DNA from: Acanthamoeba lenticulata
Lineage: Eukaryota > Discosea > Longamoebia > Acanthamoebidae
NCBI GenBank assembly: GCA_002179805.1
Contig: NAVB01000865.1
Location: forward strand, 1-28,918
DNA: 28,918 nt
Direction of reading: 5' to 3'
Both the position numbers and the translations under genes were made by a program. The notes under the pieces are model-generated. The model did no database searches. It worked only from the letters and a program-made list of their open reading frames with translations, and had not been told where the DNA came from. How positions within the stretch are numbered: the first letter of the stretch is position 1; every line of letters starts with the position of its first letter. Shown here piece after piece: positions 1 through 7,305 of the stretch.

Positions 1-1159
1 CTGTCCAACACGATGTTGCAACGGATGAGGGGCAGGATGCAGGTCCGAGGTCAAGAGAAGTTATTGTTACCTTCAAGAAAGTTGTGCTCAAAGTGGATCA
101 GCAGCGAGCAGAGGCCCTGGATGCCGCCGGAGATGATCTTCATGTCGGGCTTCTCGGCCTTGAACTGCTTGTTGAGGCTGTCGAGGAAGATCTGAAGCAG
201 CTGCGACGAGCGCTGGTACATGGCGCCGGGGAAAGACTCGCACAAGAACCCGAGCAGCTGCAGCATGTTGGCCTTTACTATAGGGCCGCACGTCGTTTGA
301 TTAATGCGTTAGCCTCGGCCCACACACACCAGGAGAAGGCGAATAGCGAACCAGTCTGTGAAGCCTTGCCGCTGATGTATTCGCGAATCAGCCTGTTTGA
401 GGCAAAGAAGAACAAGCAATTAGGTGAGTATCTAGATAGCTGAGGGACAGGACCTGAGGAAGAATGTGGCACTGTACATTTCACACATGTCCTTGACACC
501 GAGCTTATCGGCGTCGAGCACATGAAGCTTCAGCTTGATCAGCTTGATGATCGGACTGAAGGTAAATTGTTTCACTGTGTTGGACTGCTCGCGACGAAAC
601 ACATTGAGGCACGTTTGCTGCACAAAGAGGAGAATGGTGAGGCGCCAATAATGTGTTGAGACCAAGCACAAGTAGTGCAACACGAGTGTCGGCACCTTGA
701 TGTCCAGCGCATAGTCCTGCACCCGCTTGCCAAGCAACGTGACGAACTCGTCGAGGAAGATGAGCATGTTCTCCTTTGTCTTTACAAACTTCTTGTCCTG
801 TGTCCAGTCCAAATAAAACAATAAATAATGGCGATGTGGGCCAGTGCACTATGAACGCACCTGAAATTGAACTGTCTTCTCCAGAAAACGAAGGATAGAG
901 TTCTCCCCAGTGAAGATGAGGGAAGAAACAAGCCCTAATCGGTAGAGATTTTAATGAGTATTAAAGGCACACGGCAGACTGTCTAGAATGGAGGGCTGTG
1001 CCACAGGATACCTAATTGATCTTCATTAATCTCGCCAATCACCGCTTGCTTCAAATCCTGTACAATTGCCATTGGATTGACGTAGGCATTTTCGTTTTGG
1101 GCCGACGTCAGGAAGCTCAGCTCAGCCAGGTAGTTCTCCACTGCCTGCAGAGCCGACAT
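1..1159 (-). CDS. DNA-PKcs-like PIKK, N-terminal HEAT region (5' part, partial)
   Basis: Six exons read leftward: 1159-1012, 934-861, 797-696, 617-454, 392-352 and 277-71. Phases agree at every join, and the last intron runs to the window edge, where an AG ends at base 1. The roughly 245 residues align by recall with the N-terminal HEAT repeats of DNA-dependent protein kinase catalytic subunit: FLDEFVTLLGKRVQDYALDIK followed by QTCL and FSPIIKLIKL, then LLGFLCESFPGAMYQR and a GGIQGLCSLLIHF segment. DNA-PKcs binds Ku at broken DNA ends and drives non-homologous end joining. The kinase domain lies outside the window. The ATG at 1159 gives MSALQAVENY and sits about 40 bp from a TATA box. Another large PIKK with HEAT repeats is possible, but the order of matching blocks favours DNA-PKcs. 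Confidence 0.75.
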
Positions 1160-1199
1160 GGTCTGCGCTTTGCGCGTTCCAAATTGCAGGACGCAAAAT

Positions 1200-1220
1200 C
1201 TATTTATATTCGCGCCAAAA
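1200..1220 (-). promoter_or_regulatory. TATA box plus E2F-type site in divergent promoter
   Basis: Read on the minus strand, TTTTGGCGCGAA (1220-1209) fits the E2F/DP consensus and runs directly into a TATAAATA-type box (about 1208-1201), some 40 bp before the PIKK start at 1159. The 291 bp between the starts at 1159 and 1451 must also serve the oligoribonuclease; I see no separate TATA box for that gene. Confidence 0.55.
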
Positions 1221-1450
1221 AGGACGACACAAAGTTGCTGGGTTTTTGTACGCGGTCAGAGGCAAGCTGTCCCGGTCGAACCTGCTTTTGCCCCCTTGAT
1301 GGCCTTTTGGTGCAGAGTCCAGTAGGCGTGGTGCGCAAGAGCAACCAGGCTGGTGGCAAAGGAAGAAGGCCTTTGCGAAAGTGTGCCAGCACTGGCAGGC
1401 ACTGGTGGGGACACTGGACTTTTTCGAATTTTTCCGCTTGAGGTTTGTCC

Positions 1451-2192
1451 ATGCGCCGCTTGATTCGTTTAATGGAGGACGCTAAAGTAGCCAAGAAGGT
1501 AAGAGATGCCCTGGTGTGGGTCGACTTGGAGATGACTGGCCTCGACACACGTAAGGATCACATCATGGAAATGGCTTGCATCGTTACGGATCCGGACCTC
1601 AACATTGTGGCTGAGGCTGAAGATTTGGTCATTCATCAACCCGATCACGTGCTGGAGGCGATGAACGATTGGTGCAAGACTCACCATGGCAACAGTGGCC
1701 TCACTCAAGTACGTTTTTCTTCTGAGCCGCATGAAGATCGAGATGTTGAAAACGGTAAGAACAGGCCTGCCGCGAGAGCAAGATCTCCCTGCGCGAGGCC
1801 GAGGACCGCATGCTGAGCTTCGTGGAGGCCCACACGGAGCGCGGCGCGGCCCTCCTAGCCGGCAACACCGTGCACGCCGACAAGTCCTTCCTGCAGGTCT
1901 ACATGCCCCGCTTCATGGACCACCTCCACTACCGCATCGTGGTGCGCCACCGGGACCTACTCCCTTCTTCGCAGTTGTCGTTGGTCCCGCGCTGCTCACA
2001 CGGCAGGCCGCACAGGACGTGAGCACGGTGAAGGAGCTGTGTCGCCGATGGTACCCCGACACGTTCGCCCAGGCGCCGCGCAAGGCCGGCAGCCATCGCG
2101 CGCTGGATGACATCAAGGAGAGCATTCGTGAGCTGCAGTTCTATCGCCAGCACATCTTTGTGCCGCAGACGCCGCAGCAGCCTCCACAGTAA
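1451..2192 (+). CDS. Oligoribonuclease (DEDDh 3'-5' exonuclease, REXO2/Orn family)
   Basis: Three phase-0 exons, 1451-1708, 1765-1941 and 2016-2192, give 203 residues. The enzyme degrades RNA 2-5 nt long to mononucleotides, in mitochondria and cytosol in other eukaryotes. Visible motifs: Exo [12 protein letters not shown] (Asp and Glu metal ligands), [25 protein letters not shown] (Exo II Asp), [12 protein letters not shown], and Exo [18 protein letters not shown] with His and Asp. An in-frame TGA at 1439 makes ATG 1451 the first available start; the first 20 residues are basic (MRRLIRL..., AKKVR) and could act as a mitochondrial presequence, while the Met at 1472 is an alternative start. Length fits the family (about 180 in bacteria, about 237 in human with presequence). 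The stop lies 81 bp from the convergent stop at 2274. Confidence 0.92.
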
Positions 2193-2213
2193 AGACAACA
2201 TTGTCACAGAGAA

Positions 2214-2248
2214 CAAGTGCATTCAAGTGCATTACATTGAAGTGCATC
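2214..2248. repeat. Short direct repeats (AAGTGCAT, three copies)
   Basis: CAAGTGCATT occurs twice in tandem at 2214-2233, and AGTGCAT recurs at about 2241. They lie in the 81 bp between the convergent stop codons of the oligoribonuclease and the conserved unknown gene, so they fall in both 3' regions. Confidence 0.7.
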
Positions 2249-2273
2249 AACTTTTCTTCTTCTTCACGTGCCA

Positions 2274-4373
2274 CTAGTGGCGCCACTTCTTGTCGTGGCC
2301 GTCCTCCATTTGCTGCACACGACGAAGAAGATGAGCAGAAGGAGAAGGCAACGTAGGAAAAAAAAAAGATGGAGGAGGACGTGCCGGTTCGATGAAGCCG
2401 CGGAACTCGACGGCCTGCGTGCGGCCGTCGATCGTCCATCGAGCGCCGTAGCCCTCCTTTGTGCGCACCTCGAACGTGGCGATGTCGTGCTGTTTATGCA
2501 CGAAGACGAGGTCAGGATCGTCGCACTTGACCACAACAACAAAAGAGCAACACCAAGAAGGAGAGTCAAGCCATACGGGCAGCATGTGGAGATTGACCCA
2601 CGCCGCCTGGGCGAAGATCTTTCGGGTCACCCGCTCGGCGTTCTTGTTCTTGACTTCTTCTGCGCCCTGAGACGAGCAAAGGCGAGACGAGGCGCCTTCT
2701 CAGACGAGAAGCAAAGACGAGACGATCACATGACAAACATACCGAGCTGGAGCCCCACCAGCCGTCGGCCGCACGGTGGCCGTGCTTTGAGAGGGCGCGG
2801 CCCCCGACGGTGATGCGTGTGGACGGCGACGATGACGCGTGCGGCGCATTCAGCGCTTGAATGAGTCGCTCGCAGCTGCGCACAAGGCGCGGTGAGTGTC
2901 TGCATGTCCGCGAAGAAAGCTGCGATAACTGCGCACCTGGGCGGGAAGTCATCGACGCTCTTGAAGGTCTGCCGGAGACCAAGACATGTGAGGATGCCTC
3001 GGAGACCCAGCCGCTGCGATGTCATCCTGTCAGCAACCAGCCTACGAACCAATCGTTGAGGCGTCGGAGCCGATCAGAACAGAAAGGCGCACCTCGAGGA
3101 GATCTCGCAGAAGCGTATGTTGAGCGCTGACGTCGTCGCGGTTGGCGCCAAACCGCTGAAGGGTGTCCATGACGAAGGGGGTAAGGGCAAGCATGGGCGA
3201 TACGTTGTCTACGTTGGCTATGAGGCCCTGTCCTGCTCTCACGCCGCACACGCGCGCGCAGATGGTGGAAAGTACAACGATGTGAGCCTTCATGTCGTGG
3301 CCCTCGTGATGAGGTAAAGAGGGTATGGACCTTCCATAGACACGAAGGTGACGGGAAATTCGCCCGTGGCCGCCCATCTACACAACACCTTGGCCAACTG
3401 GCGTTGTACAATGCGAACCCAGACGTTAGGCTAAAGAAGGCAAGAGCGGTAGACGTGGGCAACGTACATGAAGGTAGTAGGGCTTGAGCGGCATGGGACT
3501 GATAGCCTGGGGGTCATCCTGGTGCGCGCGTGCGTCAAAGTCGTGGTCCGCCTCTATGGCCGTCGCTGTAACAACGCCAGTAGAGGTCTTGGTAGCTCCG
3601 GGGACCTTCCTCTGTGGCTTCGAAGGAGCCGAAGAGGTAGAGCCTGTTCGCCCGCTCTTGGGCGTGTCGGCGGGAGGTGCGGTAGCCGCGGAGGGAGGGG
3701 CAAGTGCCGTGTAATACAGAACCAGATTTTCTGGGGAGACGAAGTGGTCGTGACTCGTCTCCTCCCAAGTGAGTCGGGTCTCATCCGAGTTACGAGGTGC
3801 TTCCTCGACCGCCGCTGCCGCGTGCTGGCCCAGGCGCAGCTCTTCGCCACGCGCGTCCTCCAACAAAATCGTGCAAATCGACGGTGTGACGACCCGGCAC
3901 GGCTGACCCAATACATCAGAACCTGCCGACGTAGCCCCAACCTCAAGAAGCGACTGCAATCGGGTGCTTAATAGGGCCAAGTCCTCCTCCATCTGTTCTG
4001 GTCTCTTTTGGCGCTTTTATTGCATTGTTTTTTTTATTGTAATTTTGATTTCGCGGAAGCAATTCCAAGCATTTTTCCAGTTGCGTTGGCCACGGCGTCA
4101 AGCGACGTCCCGGTCATCGTCTTCTCGGCGACGCATCATCCTAGGTGGCCAACTTCTTCCGCCACACACTTGCGAGCCTGGGCTCACCTTTCTCATGGAG
4201 CTACCGGTGAGCCCACCATCGAGGAGTCCCAAAACTTTTGCATAGGAGACCTCGTACGGGCGTCTATACAACGGGCAAGAGGCCTCCGCTTCTACTCCGG
4301 GACCAACTGGAGCGTGACGGCTCTTCCTTGCTCGCCCGCTATTCGTCAATGTCAGTCCATTGATCGCTGCCAA
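2274..4373 (-). CDS. Conserved eukaryotic protein of unknown function (C-terminal GYGARW / MEDGH..WRH block)
   Basis: Nine exons in consistent phase: 4373-4188, 3992-3468, 3430-3331, 3232-3093, 3013-2937, 2875-2743, 2666-2577, 2525-2385 and 2312-2274, giving about 476 residues. I do not know a name or function. The N-terminal 230 residues are low-complexity (Thr/Ser/Pro/Ala). The middle includes LKPYYLHPNVWVRIVQRQLA and LIANVDNVSPMLALTPFVMD. The C-terminus has GGRALSKHGHRAADGWWGS, EGYGARWTIDG, EFRGFIEP and the end QMEDGHDKKWRH. By recall, the same C-terminal blocks close uncharacterised plant proteins (GYGARW...GFLEP..MEDGH..W.H). No signal peptide or membrane segment is visible. The last intron (2384-2313) would use a GC donor, and it and the 2576-2526 intron are in frame and open. 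The exon at 3013-2937 is the least certain. A later Met (3992) is an alternative start if the first exon is not used. Confidence 0.68.
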
Positions 4374-4616
4374 GGGACCAGGAATGAGGAATCACATGAA
4401 CCTCAACTCCCAAAAGTCGGAGTGGGGGAGGTTAACCTGGTGGATTGTCGACAGAGCCCTTGGGGTAGCATAAAAGCCCCTCCAGGAAGGTCTTGTTCTT
4501 CACTCAACAAACCAAACCTGTTCTTCCAGTAATCGAAACCACCCCAAGGTGAGCATTCCACAACACAAGATACACAAAACACAACACGCAACTCACAAAC
4601 TTACTGCTCCTGCAGA
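4374..4616 (+). promoter_or_regulatory. Intergenic promoter region with TATA box and 5'-UTR intron of the GH5 gene
   Basis: A TATA-like CATAAAAG lies at about 4468-4476 on the plus strand. A GTGAGC donor at 4549 and a TGCAG acceptor ending at 4615 define a 67-nt intron that ends one base before the cellulase ATG at 4617. The unknown gene starts divergently at 4373. No other gene is seen here. Confidence 0.5.
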
Positions 4617-6310
4617 ATGAGTCTTCGATTGTTCGCTTTGGCTTTGGTTCTGTTGGGCTGTCTTGTGCTGCCCTCCCTGGCTCAGAGCTGCTACGCCCCT
4701 AGCGCGCTGAACTTCACGTCTGAGCGAGGCGGGCTGTGGGTGAATGGCAACAGCTTCAAGCTCAAGGGCGCCTCGTGGTTCGGCTTTGAGACCTCGTCCA
4801 AAGTCGTGCACGGTCTCTGGTCCCAGAGCTACACCTTCTTCCTCGACTTCCTGGCCAACAATGGCTTCAACGCCATCAGGGTACGCACCTCCATGGAAAC
4901 CAGGAAAATGAGACTGACAATGTGCTCCACGCAGTTGCCCTTCTACCTTGACCTGGCCATCAACGACGCCTCGCCGAACGGCATCAACTATGGTGCTGGC
5001 TCGAACTCGGACCTGCAGGGCCTGAGCTCGATCCAGGTGATGGACAAGATCATTCAGGCGGCGGCTGCGCGCGGCATCGTCATCATGCTCGATCTCCACT
5101 CCTTCTCGCCCGACTCGTACGCATCTGATTCGCTGTGGTACAATGGCAACAACCCCGAGTCCAAGGTCATCTCTGGCTGGACCAAGATCCTTCAGCGCTA
5201 CAGCAACCAGTGGAACGTCATCGCCGCTGATCTCAAGAACGAGCCCTACTCGGGCACCTGGGCCACGGGCAACACCAACACCGATTGGGACAAGGCCGCC
5301 GCCCGCATTGCCAACGCCATCGCCGCCAGCGTCAGCAACCGCTACCTCATGTTCGTCGAGGGCATTGCCAGCGGCTGCTCTGATGCCTGCTTCTACGGTG
5401 AGAGCCTTGTCGTACGTCCTTCCCCCCAAGGTGCTAGCTAAGGGCAACGACGTCTCACCACCCACTATCACAACAGGGCGTGAGGTCCAACCCTGTGGTG
5501 CTCGCCAACCCGAGCAAGCTCGTCTACAGCCCCCACGTGTATGGCCCCAACGTCTACGGCCAGCCCTACTTCAGCGCGGGCAACTTCCCCTCCAACATGG
5601 CCTCCATCTGGGAGGCCCACTGGGGCTTCGTCCCCGGCGCCACCGGCAACGCCGTCGTTCTCGGCGAGTGGGGCGGTCCCTACAGCGGCAAGGACGCCCA
5701 GTGGATGAACGCCCTCCAGACCTACCTGGTATCCAAGGGCATGACCGACCAGTTCTTCTGGTGCCTCAACCCGGACTCGGGTGACACCGGCGGCCTGCTC
5801 CAGAACGACTGGGCGAGCCCCGTCACCGAGAAGCTCACCCTCCTCGCTGGGCTCGTGTCCAAGCCTACCAAGTTCGCCGTAAACTCGGCCGGCCAGGTCT
5901 GCATCAACGGCGGCACCACCGCCGCTTCGCCCTCGAGCTCGCCCGCCGCCCCCAAGGCCTCCTCGTCCCCGGCCGCCAAGGTCTCGCCCTCAAGCTCGCC
6001 CGCCGCCGTAAAGGCTTCCCCGTCGCCCGCCGCCAAGGCCTCGTCCTCGCCGGCCCCGCACACGTCGTCGACCCCGTCGGGCAGCATTACCTTTGCCAGC
6101 GGCTCCAGCGTCTGGTGGCTGGCCGTCACCATCCCCGGCTCCACGTCGGTCCAGATCGACTGCGGCAACGGCCAGGGCTTCGTCGCCATGACCCCCGGCT
6201 GGACTTCCAACCTGTGGACCTTCTCCTCGGGCAACGGCACCCCGTGCACGTCGTCCCTCCGCTTCATCGTCAACGGCGGCGCCGTCCAGACGGTCACCGC
6301 GCCCTTCTAA
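4617..6310 (+). CDS. Secreted GH5 endoglucanase (cellulase) with linker and C-terminal accessory domain
   Basis: Exons 4617-4880, 4935-5411 and 5477-6310 (all phase 0) give 524 residues. Residues 1-22 are a clear signal peptide (hydrophobic core LFALALVLLGCLVLPSLA). The catalytic domain (about 30-385) has GH5 landmarks: IVIMLDLHSF, the acid/base Glu191 in DLKNEPYSGTW, LVYSPHVYG, the nucleophile Glu311 in VVLGEWGGPYSG, and DQFFWCLNPDSGDTGG. GH5 enzymes of this type cleave beta-1,4-glucans such as cellulose, which could serve bacterial or plant-wall digestion or remodelling of the amoeba's own cyst-wall cellulose. Residues about 392-447 are a Ser/Pro/Ala/Lys linker. The last 75 residues (SSVWWLAVTIPG...VNGGAVQTVTAPF) resemble an expansin C-domain/CBM63-like fold, a tentative call. 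The donor GTACGT at 5412 is preferred because it keeps CFYGESLVGVRSNP in frame. Confidence 0.93.
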
Positions 6311-6409
6311 TCAGATTGGGGCCCGGCCTGAACTGTGGCCTTCCCTGACAGGGAAGTGCAGTTGTTGTATGTATATATTGTAAGATCATATAACCCACAA
6401 AAGCAAAAG

Positions 6410-6415
6410 AATAAA
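6410..6415 (+). promoter_or_regulatory. Poly(A) signal AATAAA of the GH5 gene
   Basis: AATAAA lies about 100 bp after the cellulase stop, in an A/T-rich stretch between the convergent GH5 and UBA-BAG genes. Confidence 0.5.
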
Positions 6416-6494
6416 CCAAAAAAATTGTACTCTACGACGACTCGTTCATCGCCGCGGTCGTGCGCAGCACTGAATGACAGCCAGGTCGCTCTTC

Positions 6495-7162
6495 CTACAA
6501 ACTCGACAACATGGAGGGCAGGCGCTGGTCCTTCAGTTCGTCGAAGCCGCCCATTAGCCGCTGAATCCTGCACGAGTTGTGTCGTGAAGAGGAAATGGTG
6601 GTGAGGATCGTCGCGTGTGGCTAGGATGGAGAAGAAGAAGCGCACCTGTTGACAAGCTCCTTGCGTGCAGAGCGGGTCCCGTCCTCGCCGCCGACGCTCA
6701 AGCCGTCCAGCGCCTCGAGTCGTCGCATGAGCTCCTCGATGCCCAGCATGCAGCCCTTTCGGAGCGCGTCGGCCCGCTTCTTGGTGTCGGCAACTGGCAC
6801 AGTGGGCAGCGCGTCAATCGCATCTTGGAGTTGGGTCCTTCTCCTCTCTATGTCGTCCACCTCGGTGGCAATAGAGGCAATCTTGTTCATCGTGGAGTTG
6901 TTCGATGGCGTTTGGGACTTGGCAGGAGATTGAGGCTGAGGCTTCGGTGTGGGACGGGGTGCTCGAGCACCTCCATCAAAGAAAGCGCCAATTGCAGCCT
7001 AATGCAGCATAATCATCAACCCGATCGATCAAATCTTCAACAAAAATCGGAACTTACCTCGACATTCCAATTATTAGACTCAAGGAGGTACCGACTGGTC
7101 TCCGCGTCAGTCCCAGTGAGGCTCTGGAACTGCGTCATCAACTGCTGCTTGGCCGTGTCCAT
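6495..7162 (-). CDS. UBA-like plus BAG-domain protein (Hsp70 co-chaperone-like)
   Basis: Exons 7162-7058, 6998-6646 and 6567-6495 give 176 residues with matching phases. Residues 1-50 form a UBA-like helical module (MDTAKQQLMTQFQSLTG, SRYLLESNNWNVEAAIGAFF) like those of p47/NSFL1C and NXF1 relatives. A short Pro-rich linker (about 51-72) follows. Residues about 75-170 are a helical BAG-like domain (IERRRTQLQDAIDALPTV, GIEELMRRLEALDGL, ARKELVNRIQRLMGGFDELK). BAG domains bind the Hsp70 ATPase and promote nucleotide release; UBA-like modules bind ubiquitin or fold as scaffolds. I infer a link between ubiquitin and Hsp70. The BAG call rests on pattern and length, not on a search. The start lies 143 bp downstream of the GNL3 stop on the same strand. 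Confidence 0.72.
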
Positions 7163-7305
7163 CTTCAGTTTACACACAGGGCTACAGCTGACGGACAGAG
7201 CACACAACCCCAAACACTTGCACGCCACAAATTCCAGCGAAAGAGGCTTCTTCTCTTCTTCTTCTTGTCGACTGGCGACGCGCGTGCCGCTACACAAGTG
7301 CCCGC

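Noticed and set aside
1260..1280. tRNA B-box-like GGTTCGACC on the minus strand
   Set aside because: No matching A-box, cloverleaf or acceptor stem could be drawn around it.
1016..1441. 141-codon plus-strand open frame upstream of the oligoribonuclease
   Set aside because: Overlaps PIKK exon 1 antisense and the divergent promoter; no domain; an in-frame stop separates its region from the real start.
4593..5471. 292-codon open frame antisense to the GH5 gene
   Set aside because: It mirrors the codon structure of a GC-rich coding strand, has no recognisable domain, and the sense strand is a clear cellulase with a signal peptide.
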